The notes under the pieces are model-generated. The model was not told the origin of the DNA. It searched no databases and worked only from the letters and a program-made list of their open reading frames with translations. Below are positions 35,553 through 44,621 of a stretch of DNA of 64,000 bases, one piece after another; position 1 is the stretch's first letter, and each line of letters starts with the position of its first letter. The translations under genes and the position numbers were made by a program. This stretch comes from Lacticaseibacillus suilingensis (GTDB taxonomy: Bacteria; Bacillota; Bacilli; Lactobacillales; Lactobacillaceae): the NCBI RefSeq assembly GCF_016861845.1, contig NZ_BOLV01000005.1:62001-126000 (forward strand), read 5' to 3'.

Positions 35553-35725
35553 CAAAAACACCTCGCTTTGATTGGGAGTAGCGTCACTGGTAAGCTGAAG
35601 CAATTCGCGAATGACCTTTGCCATTCGCTTAGTACTGCCTTTATTGTGCCGCGAATCAGTGGTATAAGTGAAATAATTAGCCCACCAACTGCGCCGAGTG
35701 GCATCGGCGCCAAGGAGATGCAACG

Positions 35726-36103
35726 ATGAATACCACTGATAATCAACGCGCTGCGGCGCTAAAAATCTACGCCGCCACGATTCAAAACTGCCAGCGCATG
35801 CAGCCGAAGTTTGCCCTAGGCACGGCGCAGGCCACGCTGCTGGTTAATCGCATTGCCGCCTTGCAAGTCGTCAGCGCGCTGGTCAGCGGGCAAGTACCGT
35901 CGCTGGCCCAAATGACAGCCAGCGTGGCGCCGATTCAATCCATCCTTCATAAAACCATCGTCGCCCGGGCCAAGTACGCCCCGGAAACGGCGATTTACCG
36001 GCGCCTCACGCCGATGATTGCCGCGATGACGCTGGGGTTGTCAGTTTTACAAACCGCTTTGGCCCAATCCCAAACTAACCAAGGAGCGACTGCCGATGAT
36101 TGA
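35726..36103 (+). CDS. Hypothetical small helical protein
   Basis: 125 aa, ATG after AAGGAG. Predominantly Ala/Gln/Thr-rich helices, no signal peptide, no recognised domain. Its end overlaps the pentapeptide-repeat gene by 8 bases, so the two are translated together. Not recognised otherwise. Confidence 0.6.
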   Translation: MNTTDNQRAAALKIYAATIQNCQRMQPKFALGTAQATLLVNRIAALQVVSALVSGQVPSLAQMTASVAPIQSILHKTIVARAKYAPETAIYRRLTPMIAAMTLGLSVLQTALAQSQTNQGATADD

Positions 36104-36689
36104 ACACCAAACCCTGAGCCTAGACGCCGCGGTAGAGGGGGAAACCTACGACCACTGCCGGCTGAGCGTCTCGCAGCATGAGCTGAAGCTGGCTGGCGTG
36201 ACCTTCAGCAACTGCCAGTTTGAGCAAACCGATTTTCGCGGCGGCGAGTGGCTGGATTGCACAATTAAGGGGAGTCAATTCCTGAATGCTGATTTCGCCG
36301 AAAGCGTGATGTACCGTTGCCAGTTCAGTGGCTGTCAGCTGATGGGCGCCGATTTTACCCGCAGTGTGTGGCATCAGGTGACGGTCACCGACTGTCAGGC
36401 CAGTTATCTGATATTGGCCGAAAGCAAACTGAAGGCAGTCAGCTTCAAAGAGACTCAACTGACGGAAAGTAGCTTTCAGGCAGTCAAATTGCTGAAGCCG
36501 GGCTTGAGCGTCACTGGTGGTGAGCTGACCGGCGCTGATTTCACCGGGACGCCGCTGAAGTTGGTTGACCTCAGTAAATCGCGGTTCGATCATCTGCTGT
36601 TCACGCCGAGTTTACTGCGCGGGTTAAAGCTCAACCAATGGCAAGCCGCTATCATTGCCGCCAGTCTGGGCATTGATGTGGTCGACTGA
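36096..36689 (+). CDS. Pentapeptide-repeat protein
   Basis: 197 aa. Pentapeptide pattern A(D/N)LXX runs from about residue 28 to 160 (FSNCQFEQTDFRGGEWLDC, FLNADFAESVMYRCQFSGC, MGADFTRSVW, LTGADFTGTPL), ending in LRGLKLNQWQAAIIAASLGI. This is the right-handed quadrilateral helix family that includes the DNA-mimic gyrase protectors Qnr and McbG; that function is possible but not shown. Followed by a strong terminator. Confidence 0.85.
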   Translation: MIEHQTLSLDAAVEGETYDHCRLSVSQHELKLAGVTFSNCQFEQTDFRGGEWLDCTIKGSQFLNADFAESVMYRCQFSGCQLMGADFTRSVWHQVTVTDCQASYLILAESKLKAVSFKETQLTESSFQAVKLLKPGLSVTGGELTGADFTGTPLKLVDLSKSRFDHLLFTPSLLRGLKLNQWQAAIIAASLGIDVVD

Positions 36690-36703
36690 TGTTTTTGAAT
36701 CAG

Positions 36704-36737
36704 AAAACGCCGAATCGCTGCGGCGACTCGGCGTTTT
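36704..36737. terminator. Bidirectional terminator
   Basis: AAAACGCCGA with TCGGCGTTTT; serves the pentapeptide gene on plus and the MFS operon on minus. Confidence 0.85.
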
Positions 36738-36744
36738 GCTGTCT

Positions 36745-36960
36745 CTAAGTGAGTTGATCATTGAGCCGATCCAGCTGGTGCTGTAAGGATTCGATTTGCG
36801 CCTGGGTTTCGTCAATCGCGGCTTGCACCTCTTCCAAGGTGTCACCGCTGGCACTGAAGCCCTTGTAGGCGGCAGTGACGTAATCCACTTCTTCTAAGCG
36901 ATTAAGGCGGTCATTGGCGGCGCCGAGGGCAGCAATCACTTGATCCGTTGTTTTGGCCAT
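36745..36960 (-). CDS. Small coiled-coil protein, hypothetical
   Basis: 71 aa from the ATG at 36960 (AGGTG upstream). Residues about 38-70 form heptads (LEEVQAAIDETQAQIESLQHQLDRL), a likely coiled coil. Third gene of the MFS operon. Function not recognised. Confidence 0.6.
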   Translation of the reverse strand: MAKTTDQVIAALGAANDRLNRLEEVDYVTAAYKGFSASGDTLEEVQAAIDETQAQIESLQHQLDRLNDQLT

Positions 36961-36969
36961 GGCGAGCAC

Positions 36970-37551
36970 CTACGCGAGCGCGGCAGGAGCGGCTGGCTGC
37001 GGGCCTTGGTCTTCGCGCGCTAGCACCCAGTCATCATAGTTCCACTCCTCAGTTGCGCGCCGGCTGCGCATGTAATCCCACATGGATTCGCGCTCCATTT
37101 CGACCACTTGGCCTCCAGCTCCCACTGAGACCCAGTTATAACTGCCATTGCGATGGGCAAACTTGACCCACCACACCGGAATGTCAACGTGCTGGTTATC
37201 ACCTTCAAAAGAGCGGGTGAGGCGGTCAGTCCGCATGTAGTCCAACCCCGCGGCATAGCTCGGATCCAGTGCTTGCCACACCTGCATTGCGATTTGCCGG
37301 GCGGCGAGTTGGGTGGGCAGCGGTGCGCTGCTGGTGGCGGTAAAAGCATTGAAGCTCAGCAAGCGGTCATCGTTGCCCCACACCAGCGTCACATGCGGGC
37401 CGAACCATTGTACCGGTCGCCGCTGTTGATAGCGATCAACCCGCACCGCTTCGCCATTGCGCGAACGCGGCTCGCTGGTGATGCGCGTGAAGTCTTCGGG
37501 AATGGTCAAAAGTGGTTGAATTTTGCCTAAAACAGTCACCGTGGTTGCCAT
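36970..37551 (-). CDS. Hypothetical protein of the MFS operon
   Basis: 193 aa, ATG after AAGGAGG. No signal peptide; one region (ARQIAMQVWQALDPSYAAGLDYMR... WWVKFAHRNGSYNWVSVGAGGQVVEMER) resembles PepSY/YcdB-type sheets, weakly. Starts 2 bases after the MFS stop. Function unknown. Confidence 0.6.
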   Translation of the reverse strand: MATTVTVLGKIQPLLTIPEDFTRITSEPRSRNGEAVRVDRYQQRRPVQWFGPHVTLVWGNDDRLLSFNAFTATSSAPLPTQLAARQIAMQVWQALDPSYAAGLDYMRTDRLTRSFEGDNQHVDIPVWWVKFAHRNGSYNWVSVGAGGQVVEMERESMWDYMRSRRATEEWNYDDWVLAREDQGPQPAAPAALA

Positions 37552-37553
37552 GG

Positions 37554-39005
37554 TTATAACCTCCTTGAACGAAACCTTGCTTCAAACAGTGAAAATAAGT
37601 CGGGTTGACTGGCGTGGCGCCGCGGCGCGTGCCCGCTTTTGAGCAGCCTGCGATTGAGCCACCAGCCGCCCAGCAAAATCAGGGTCGCTAGCGCGTAAGC
37701 CAGATGCTGCGCCGTGAGCAGACGGCCGCTTGGTTGGCCCAGCGCCGTGGTCAGCGGCTGGCCAGCCAAGACGCCAAGACTGCCGTAGAAACTGGTACTC
37801 GCCAAACTCACGCCTAGCACCAGCCCGACTTCGCGCAGCAGCGCCGTCAGCGCTCCGGCGGCCCCGCGTTGTTCCGGCGTGACCTCCCGCATCAAAAAGG
37901 CGCTATTGGCGGTGCCAAAAACGCTGGTGCCAATGGCCATGACCACCGAAACCAGCAGAAACGCCAGCGGCTCGAATTGACCCGTTAGTAGCACCAGTCC
38001 TAAAGCGCTCAGCAGTAGTAAAAGCAGGCCATTTTGCATCACGTGCGGCTGTGACCAGCGATCAGCGGCCATACCAGCCAAGGGATTAGCCACAATCGCC
38101 ACCAGCGGCCCCGCCATCAACACCGCGCCAGTGGCCGCTGGGGATAGCCCAACGACGACTTGCAGATAAATCGGCCCGAGTAAGGTGAAAAAGTAGGCCG
38201 CTACAAAAGTCGTAAACGCCGCCGCCAAAGGACAACCGAACGTCGGGGTCTTGAGTAAAGCCAGACTCAAAAGCGGGTGCGGGCTGCGTTGTTCCCACCG
38301 TACCAGTAGCCACAAAAGCCCGCCACTGAGGGCTAGGCCTAGCAGCGCCAGCCCTGGTTGCGTCAAGCTGCTGGCGGTGCTGACATAAAAGACGATTGCT
38401 AGTGCCATCAAAATGCCGGTGCCACCCCAGTCAAGGTGCAGTCGCTGGCGGGAAGAGGCGCGCGGAAACCAAAGTATCGCCGCCAACAAGCACAAGCCGC
38501 CAATCGGTAAATTCAGCCAGAACAGATATCGCCAGTCCCAGTGGGTCAACACCAGCCCACCAAGTCCCGGGCCCGCCAGTCCGCCGAGTGAGATAAAAAT
38601 ACTTTCGATGCCAAACGCGCGCCCAAGCTGTTGCGGTGGAAACCAATCCGCCACGAGCGCATAACTGTTTGCCATCGTCAGACTGGCGCCGACGCCTTGG
38701 AGCACTCGGCCACCAAGTACCCAGCTCAGTTGCGTGCCGGCGCCAGTTAACCAAGAGCCAACCAGAAATGCCAAGGTACCCAGCATAAAACACCGTTCGC
38801 GGCCCCATTGTGCGCCGAGTTGGCCGAATGGCAGCAGTAGCGCGCTAATCGTGACCAGGTAGATGCTGATCACCAGCCCCACTCGCTCCGTGCCCACCGC
38901 CAGCCCATGCGCCATGGCAGGAATTGCAATGGTGACGATACTGCCATCGACAATCACCATGAAGAAAAACACGCCCAGAATCATCAAGTTCAGCCAGCGT
39001 CGCAT
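37554..39005 (-). CDS. MFS drug/proton antiporter, DHA2 (EmrB/QacA) type
   Basis: 483 aa with about 14 membrane helices. Motif A-like GQLGAQWGRERCF (about residues 61-73) and motif C GGLAGPGLGGL (about 138-148) identify a multidrug exporter of the 14-helix family. It is the first gene of an operon with two small proteins of unknown function. No regulator is adjacent. Confidence 0.9.
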   Translation of the reverse strand: MRRWLNLMILGVFFFMVIVDGSIVTIAIPAMAHGLAVGTERVGLVISIYLVTISALLLPFGQLGAQWGRERCFMLGTLAFLVGSWLTGAGTQLSWVLGGRVLQGVGASLTMANSYALVADWFPPQQLGRAFGIESIFISLGGLAGPGLGGLVLTHWDWRYLFWLNLPIGGLCLLAAILWFPRASSRQRLHLDWGGTGILMALAIVFYVSTASSLTQPGLALLGLALSGGLLWLLVRWEQRSPHPLLSLALLKTPTFGCPLAAAFTTFVAAYFFTLLGPIYLQVVVGLSPAATGAVLMAGPLVAIVANPLAGMAADRWSQPHVMQNGLLLLLLSALGLVLLTGQFEPLAFLLVSVVMAIGTSVFGTANSAFLMREVTPEQRGAAGALTALLREVGLVLGVSLASTSFYGSLGVLAGQPLTTALGQPSGRLLTAQHLAYALATLILLGGWWLNRRLLKSGHAPRRHASQPDLFSLFEARFRSRRL

Positions 39006-39086
39006 GACTCGCCTCCTTTTACTGCCCAGGGGATGACCTGAGCAGGTGAAAGTAGATTAGCACCCAAAAAATTTGCTCGCTAACAA

Positions 39087-39135
39087 AAAGACTTATACGC
39101 TGGCTGTGAACAGCAGACAACGCATAAGTCTTTTT
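39087..39135 (-). terminator. Terminator of the NIF3 operon
   Basis: AAAAGACTTATACG with CGCATAAGTCTTTT (14 bp, one G-T); on the minus strand followed by T. Confidence 0.85.
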
Positions 39136-39180
39136 CATGATTAGGTTCAAATGTTAGCGTGCTAGGTTAATCGTGCGGCA

Positions 39181-40032
39181 TTAGGCCTTGATGTAGTGGT
39201 ACATATCCCCAGACTGAACAAACGAGACTGGCATCCCGCTGCCGATAATTTTTGGTAGGTAGGTGGCCAGATAAGCCATGCCGGGTTCTTCGACATTAAA
39301 GTGACCAACGGCGACAATCGCCTTGTTTTGACCATTGAGGCTGGCGTCTTGAATGTATTCGCTCAAGGTAAAATCAATCAGCTCCAAGGACATGAAAAGA
39401 TCGTACTGATCCTTTTCAGCTTTGGTAATGTAACCTTTGGCATCGCCAAAGACGTGAGTGGGGACGGCAATTTTTTGCACGGGCGTAGCGGGTTCGCCAA
39501 TAATTCGCGCCCCGTTCAGATGCAGGCTGGTAATCAGATGCTCGGCCACTGCTTGGGCGGTAGTGGCGGCAGGTAATTCAAAAGCCGTCAGCACATCAGC
39601 GTCATTGAGAATATAATTTTCCCAACCGAGTTGTTTGGCCAGACCATAGAAAATGCCGTCAACGTAAGTGCCATCAGCAAGCGGAATCCCTGAATGCATA
39701 TGGTCGTGATCACGCCAAACGACGATATGGTTTTCCTTAAGCAGGGCCACTTTAGCCGCATAGGTTTGGTTGTTCGTTTCCTCTAGCCACCCGGTGTGAT
39801 CACCATGATTCCAAAACAGGGCTTCGTGGCAAACAATCAGGTTCGCTCCTTGCGCCGCTGCTTGCCGAATCACCGCCAGCGAGGCCCAGCAGGTCGTGAC
39901 GACGCCGGTGCAGGATTGGTCTGGATTGCCGAATAAGACTTGATCACGTGTGGTAGCGGGATCAATCACTTCACCATGCCAAACCCCACGATGATAGGCC
40001 TTCACTTGCGCAATCACTTGTTCAATTTTCAT
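39181..40032 (-). CDS. NIF3-like dinuclear metal-centre protein
   Basis: 283 aa. Metal-site features: LIVCHEALFWNHGDHTGW at about residues 64-81 and VGHFNVEEPGM near residue 245 (second His/Glu pair), as in the NIF3/YbgI family. The family forms hexameric rings; its biochemical role is unsettled. Here it is in one operon with an RpiR regulator, 45 bases behind it, and divergent from a PTS EIIC gene, which suggests a link to sugar use. Confidence 0.85.
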   Translation of the reverse strand: MKIEQVIAQVKAYHRGVWHGEVIDPATTRDQVLFGNPDQSCTGVVTTCWASLAVIRQAAAQGANLIVCHEALFWNHGDHTGWLEETNNQTYAAKVALLKENHIVVWRDHDHMHSGIPLADGTYVDGIFYGLAKQLGWENYILNDADVLTAFELPAATTAQAVAEHLITSLHLNGARIIGEPATPVQKIAVPTHVFGDAKGYITKAEKDQYDLFMSLELIDFTLSEYIQDASLNGQNKAIVAVGHFNVEEPGMAYLATYLPKIIGSGMPVSFVQSGDMYHYIKA

Positions 40033-40077
40033 TCATTGAGACTCCTTTCCGAATCTGGAGTGAACCACTTGCTGGTG

Positions 40078-40866
40078 TTAGACGTTAGGGTAGACATCAC
40101 TGTAGTAACGGGTGAGGCAACTGACTAGGACATCGAACACGGGCCGTGAGTCGATGTAGCGAATGCCCTTGGCATCGGTATCCAGACTGTGCACCATTGG
40201 TAGGACCAGCTGAATGTCAGCTTTTTGTAGCACCGGCGCGTTGGGATTCATCGTCACGAGGGCGAACGTGATGTCTTTTTTGCTTGCTCGTTTAAAAATA
40301 TTTGCATAGGTATCAACAGCAGCAGAGGACGAGAAGATGATGATCAGATCGCCTGATTGCATCAATGGTGGCAGACGTTCAATCAAGATGCCATCAGTGA
40401 CAGTGGAAATGAACAGACCGCGGCTTAACATCAAATATTTGAGATGCTCTGCGGCTAACCCAGAATGGCCAAGGCCAACTGCTAGGATACGGTGCTGACC
40501 ATGCAGCGCCTTTGCTAGCTGCGCGACGCCATTTTCCACTTCCGGGGTGATCATTTGCTCGAAGGCCCCGATGAAAGATTGAATGAGACTCGCCATTTCA
40601 GGGGCTTGCTGCGCTTTTTTGGATGGGGTGATGCGATGCTCCGTCAGATAGTTCTTGGTCTGAAACGCTAGTTCGCTGTATCCTGATAAGCCCAGTCGTT
40701 TCGCTAGTCGCACCAGTGTTGTGGCCGAGACGCCATATGCTTGGGCCGCTTCTTTAATGGGCTGCTCTGCCACAATGTGCATGTCAGCCATGATGGCATC
40801 AGCAGCGGCGCGCTCGGATTTGGTCATATTTGCGTAGTACAGCTCGATCTGTCTGATGATGTCCAT
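40078..40866 (-). CDS. MurR/RpiR-family transcriptional regulator
   Basis: 262 aa from the ATG at 40866 (GGAGG seven bases upstream). N-terminal HTH_6 (ELYYANMTKSERAAADAIM, KEAAQAYGVSATTLVRLAKRLGLSGYSEL; 8-65), C-terminal SIS domain (ILAVGLGHSGLAAEHLKYL, IIFSSSAAVDTY) from about residue 118. Divergent from the EIIC gene, with operator-like boxes in between; probably represses both until a phosphosugar binds. Confidence 0.9.
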   Translation of the reverse strand: MDIIRQIELYYANMTKSERAAADAIMADMHIVAEQPIKEAAQAYGVSATTLVRLAKRLGLSGYSELAFQTKNYLTEHRITPSKKAQQAPEMASLIQSFIGAFEQMITPEVENGVAQLAKALHGQHRILAVGLGHSGLAAEHLKYLMLSRGLFISTVTDGILIERLPPLMQSGDLIIIFSSSAAVDTYANIFKRASKKDITFALVTMNPNAPVLQKADIQLVLPMVHSLDTDAKGIRYIDSRPVFDVLVSCLTRYYSDVYPNV

Positions 40867-40902
40867 CTTATGGCCTCCACGTTTCAACTTTCAACAATAT
40901 CC

Positions 40903-41058
40903 GGAATATTTTCCGCGCTTTCAGTTTAGCACTTCCCTATTCACAAGTGGGCTCCATAAGGCAAATTTGGATTGCCTACGTCAGTTAGTGTAATCCTAAA
41001 ATGAAAAATATTCCATAAAAAAATAATACTTGAAAAATATTCCTAAAGCGGTTACGCT
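40903..41058. promoter_or_regulatory. RpiR operator boxes and EIIC promoter
   Basis: TGAAAAATATTCC occurs at 41002-41014 and 41031-41043, and GGAATATTTTCC (same core, opposite strand) at 40903-40914. The second copy overlaps the -35 (TTGAAA 41030-41035); the -10 is TACGCT 41053-41058. Palindromic GAAAATATTCC-type boxes suit an RpiR repressor. Confidence 0.65.
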
Positions 41059-41099
41059 TACCTCGTATTCAAAATTAATTCACCAAAGGGGTGTCATTC

Positions 41100-42416
41100 A
41101 TGGCTGAAGGAACTGCCAAACTCACCGACTGGATTCAAGCCAAGGTCAATCCAATTGCCGTTAAAATCGGCAATCAAAAGTACTTGGCCGCAATTCGTGA
41201 CGGGATGACTGCCATTATTCCACTGACGATTATTGGGGGCTTTTCGATTTTGCTGGCCTCACCGCCAATTCCGACTGGGATGAAGGCAACGAACTTCTTC
41301 TTTGCGTTTATGCTGGCATGGCAAAAGTGGGCCACCGCGAATGCCAATGTGTTGATGGTACCGTACAACCTGACCATCGGGTTGTTGGCCCCATATGTGT
41401 TGGTGGCGATTACTTACTATCTCTCCAAGCACTACAAGATGAATTTGGTGACGAACCTGGTTTCGGCGCTGTTTGCCTTTTTCATTGCTGCGTCACCGTC
41501 AGAAACTGTTAAGACCATCCAATACTTACCGCAGGCCGATCTTGGCGCCAAGGGGATGTTTGGGGCGATGCTGATTGCGATTGCGGTCGTTGAAATCAAT
41601 CGCTTGTTCATCACACATCATTGGACGATTAAGCTCCCGTCCTCCGTACCATCAGGGGTGGCAGCGCCATTTGAGGTGCTGGTGCCGATGGTGGTCACCA
41701 CCGTCATCTTTGTCGCCTTGAATGCCATTTGTGTTGCGACTACCCAGTCTTACCTGGTCGGCGTCATCTATCTGGTTTTTGCTCCGTTCGCCAATGTCAG
41801 TGGCACCTTGCCAGTCATTTTGTTATTGGCTGTGCTGGCGAAGACATTATGGTTCTTCGGGATTCACGGCGACAACATGATTGGGACGATTGTCACGCCA
41901 ATCACAACGCTCAACATCGCCTTGAACCTGAAGCAATACCAAGCGGGCCATGCGATGACGCATATCTTCGCCGGGGCTTTCTATAGTGTGTGGGGTGGCT
42001 GGATCACCTACCCAGCCTTCCTGATTGCAATGATTTTAATTGCCCGGTCAGCTCGCCTCCGTTCGTTGAGCAAGCTGGCACCGATTGGCACCTTGTTTAA
42101 CATCAACGAACCTTTGATTTTCGGGATTCCCACCGTGCTTAACTTGTGGTTCTTCATTCCAAACATCATCTGCACGGTGCTGAACCTGACTATTGTTTAC
42201 TTCCTGACTTTGGCCGGCGTTGTTGGTAAGTTTTATATCTACACACCATGGACCACGCCGGGGATTTTGCAAGTGTTCCTCGCCTCCATGGATTGGCGGA
42301 ATGTGGTGCTCTGGATTGCCATTTTGATTATGGACATTCTGATTTCGCTGCCATTCATCCGGATCTATGATCGGTCTTTGCAAAAAGAAGAAGGTTTGAC
42401 GCCAGAAGCCGCATAA
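41100..42416 (+). CDS. PTS sugar transporter EIIC, lactose/cellobiose type (CelB-like)
   Basis: 438 aa from the ATG at 41100 (AAGGGG upstream); GTG 41091 is less likely. Family blocks AAIRDGMTAIIPLTIIGGFSILLASPP, FFGIHGDNMIGTIV and GTLFNINEPLIFGIPTVLN are present, with about ten membrane segments. It carries only the EIIC; no EIIA or EIIB is nearby, so it must borrow them from elsewhere or transports in a different way. Controlled by the divergent RpiR gene. Confidence 0.9.
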   Translation: MAEGTAKLTDWIQAKVNPIAVKIGNQKYLAAIRDGMTAIIPLTIIGGFSILLASPPIPTGMKATNFFFAFMLAWQKWATANANVLMVPYNLTIGLLAPYVLVAITYYLSKHYKMNLVTNLVSALFAFFIAASPSETVKTIQYLPQADLGAKGMFGAMLIAIAVVEINRLFITHHWTIKLPSSVPSGVAAPFEVLVPMVVTTVIFVALNAICVATTQSYLVGVIYLVFAPFANVSGTLPVILLLAVLAKTLWFFGIHGDNMIGTIVTPITTLNIALNLKQYQAGHAMTHIFAGAFYSVWGGWITYPAFLIAMILIARSARLRSLSKLAPIGTLFNINEPLIFGIPTVLNLWFFIPNIICTVLNLTIVYFLTLAGVVGKFYIYTPWTTPGILQVFLASMDWRNVVLWIAILIMDILISLPFIRIYDRSLQKEEGLTPEAA

Positions 42417-42442
42417 ATGGTGGCTTTCAATTATCACAATCT

Positions 42443-42485
42443 AAAAGTGGCCGTCGCTTGATGGAAAGCGACGACCACTTTTTGC
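42443..42485. terminator. Bidirectional terminator
   Basis: A 17-bp stem with one mismatch (starting AAAAGTGG and ending CCACTTTT), followed by T on plus and by TTTT on minus. It separates the EIIC gene from the convergent KtrA-like gene. Confidence 0.85.
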
Positions 42486-42488
42486 GTT

Positions 42489-43124
42489 CTATTCACTGGC
42501 CACGGTCACCAGCACATCCTCTGCCCTTAGCACGGTTTCCGCCTTAACTGGCACTTGCGTCTGCCCGGTGCGAATTAAGGCCAACACCTCCACGCCGGCA
42601 CTGCGCCGCACATCCGCCTCGGCGAGGGTTTTACCAATCCACTGGGGATCGGGCCGCCGTTCGGTGATGTCGATGCCGTCGATTTGAGCAAAGGCATCGA
42701 TAATATTGGCGTTGACGAGGCTGCGGGCAATTTTGGCGCCCATTTCAACTTCCGGTAGCACCACCTGATCGGCGCCGACGCGGATGAGAATTTTGGCTTG
42801 GCGCGGGTCCAACGCCTTGACCACTACCCGGGGGCAGCCGCGTTCTTTGGCGACCATCGTGCCCATGACACTGGATTCGAAGTCTTCACCCATGGCAAAC
42901 ACCACCACGTCAAAATGCTCAATGGCGAGTCGCGTCAAAAACGCCTCGTCACTGGCGTCGCCGACCACGGCTTGGTCCACCCAAGCGCTGACCGCCTCAA
43001 CACGGGTAAGGTCACGGTCGGCAGCCAGGAGCTCAACATCCTCCTCGGCTAGGTGCGAGACAATGCTGGTGCCAAAGCGGCCGAGGCCGAAAATCGCGAA
43101 ACTGCGGGCTGGTTGGTTTTTCAT
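42489..43124 (-). CDS. Potassium uptake regulatory subunit, KtrA/TrkA type
   Basis: 211 aa, ATG after AAGGAG. RCK-N Rossmann fold (IFGLGRFGTSIVSHLAEEDVELLAADRD, 11-38) and a C-terminal TrkA_C domain (about 135-211). This subunit forms an octameric ring that gates the KtrB-type channel through nucleotide binding. It is directly downstream of the membrane subunit on the same strand. Confidence 0.9.
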   Translation of the reverse strand: MKNQPARSFAIFGLGRFGTSIVSHLAEEDVELLAADRDLTRVEAVSAWVDQAVVGDASDEAFLTRLAIEHFDVVVFAMGEDFESSVMGTMVAKERGCPRVVVKALDPRQAKILIRVGADQVVLPEVEMGAKIARSLVNANIIDAFAQIDGIDITERRPDPQWIGKTLAEADVRRSAGVEVLALIRTGQTQVPVKAETVLRAEDVLVTVASE

Positions 43125-43136
43125 AGCGGCTCCTTT

Positions 43137-44498
43137 CTAGCCAATGATAACATTGGCGGCGGGGTAGTCGATGACATGCGAGTCGGCGTTTTGGCGCAGA
43201 CTCAAGGCGACCACCAGAGTCAGCGGCGAGAGGCGGCCAATGAACATGCACAAGGCGATGGTGACCTTGCCGATAGGAGACAAGTACGGCGTCAGACCCG
43301 TGGTGAGGCCGACGGTGCCGGTGGCGCTGGTGGCTTCAAAAATCGTTTCCATCAGCGTTGGCGCGAAGCTGTTGCCTGCCTCTGAAAAATGCAAAATCAG
43401 CACTGCCATCACCACAACGGCAAACATGGCGAAGAACACCGCTAGGGCTTTTTGGACCAGTGCTAGCGGCAAGCGCCGGCCCGCAATCACAATCCCGGTG
43501 TGGCCGTGCAGACCAGAGCTCACTGCGGCAACCAGCAGCGCCAGGGTGATGGTTTTGACCCCACCGGCAGTGCCGGCAGGCGAGCCGCCGATGAACATAA
43601 ACCCGGTCGCCAGCAGCTGACTGAGCGGGGTCAGTTGACTTTGATCAATGGTGGCAAAGCCGGCAGTACGCAGGGTCACGGATTCGAAAGCAGCAGCCAG
43701 CCATTTTTGCGGCGTCGCCAAGTGGCCCAGTGCGCCTTGCCATTCGAGCAAGGCAAACAGCAGCGTGCCAGCGACCACCAACACCGCACTGGTACCGCAG
43801 ACCAGCCGCGTGTGAATGCTGAGCCCGCGCCAATGTTTTTTGGTTTTGAAATGCCGCAGTTCATGGAGCACGGTGAAGCCCAGGCCGCCGAGCGTAATCA
43901 GGACCATGATTGTGAAATTGATCAGCCAATGGCCCTGAAATTCGGCCAGCGAGTTGCTGCCTACCAAATCGAAGCCAGCGTTGCAAAAGGCCGAAATGGC
44001 ATGGAACACCCCATACCAAACTGATTCCAAGAAGCCGTAGCCGCGATTGGCAGTCAAAAACCCCACCGTCAGCAGCACGGCTCCAGCGCCTTCAATCACC
44101 GCGGTGTAGCGTAGCACCTGCCAGACCAGCCGCGTCATGCCGCCAAGCGAGCTTTGATTGAACATGGTTTGAATGGTCAGCCGCTGCCTGAGGCCAATGC
44201 GCTGGCGAAAAACAATCAGCGCGCCGGTCACCACCGTGATGAACCCAATCCCGCCGAGTTGAATGAGGGTGATGATCACGAGTTGACCGAACCAGGTCCA
44301 ATGCTGCATGGTATTAACCACGACCAGCCCGGTCACGCAGCTCGCGCTTGTTGCAGTGAAAAAGGCGTCTAGTAGGCTCACCGATTGGCCACTTTGGCTG
44401 GCGAAAGGCAGCGCGAGCAGACTAGTCCCAATGGCGATCATGGCGGCGAAGCTAAGTAGAATGGCTTGCGGCGCAGAAAGATGGCGGGACTTTTTCAT
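43137..44498 (-). CDS. Potassium uptake membrane subunit, KtrB/TrkH type
   Basis: 453 aa. Four pore-loop repeats with the conserved glycines: SASCVTGLVV, SAFCNAGFDL, SVTLRTAGFATI and SATGTVGLTTG, each between membrane helices, giving the typical Trk/Ktr fold. Potassium uptake with the KtrA-like partner 12 bases downstream. Monocistronic otherwise. Confidence 0.9.
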   Translation of the reverse strand: MKKSRHLSAPQAILLSFAAMIAIGTSLLALPFASQSGQSVSLLDAFFTATSASCVTGLVVVNTMQHWTWFGQLVIITLIQLGGIGFITVVTGALIVFRQRIGLRQRLTIQTMFNQSSLGGMTRLVWQVLRYTAVIEGAGAVLLTVGFLTANRGYGFLESVWYGVFHAISAFCNAGFDLVGSNSLAEFQGHWLINFTIMVLITLGGLGFTVLHELRHFKTKKHWRGLSIHTRLVCGTSAVLVVAGTLLFALLEWQGALGHLATPQKWLAAAFESVTLRTAGFATIDQSQLTPLSQLLATGFMFIGGSPAGTAGGVKTITLALLVAAVSSGLHGHTGIVIAGRRLPLALVQKALAVFFAMFAVVVMAVLILHFSEAGNSFAPTLMETIFEATSATGTVGLTTGLTPYLSPIGKVTIALCMFIGRLSPLTLVVALSLRQNADSHVIDYPAANVIIG

Positions 44499-44621
44499 CG
44501 ACCAGCGCTCCTTTCAAAAGGGTTACCTTAACTGTATCAAAATGGCCCTGCTGGCGGCGACTGTTAGCTGGTGTGCTATATTAAAAAGATAATGACGAGT
44601 TCAGGCAAAGGAGGCGCCAGG

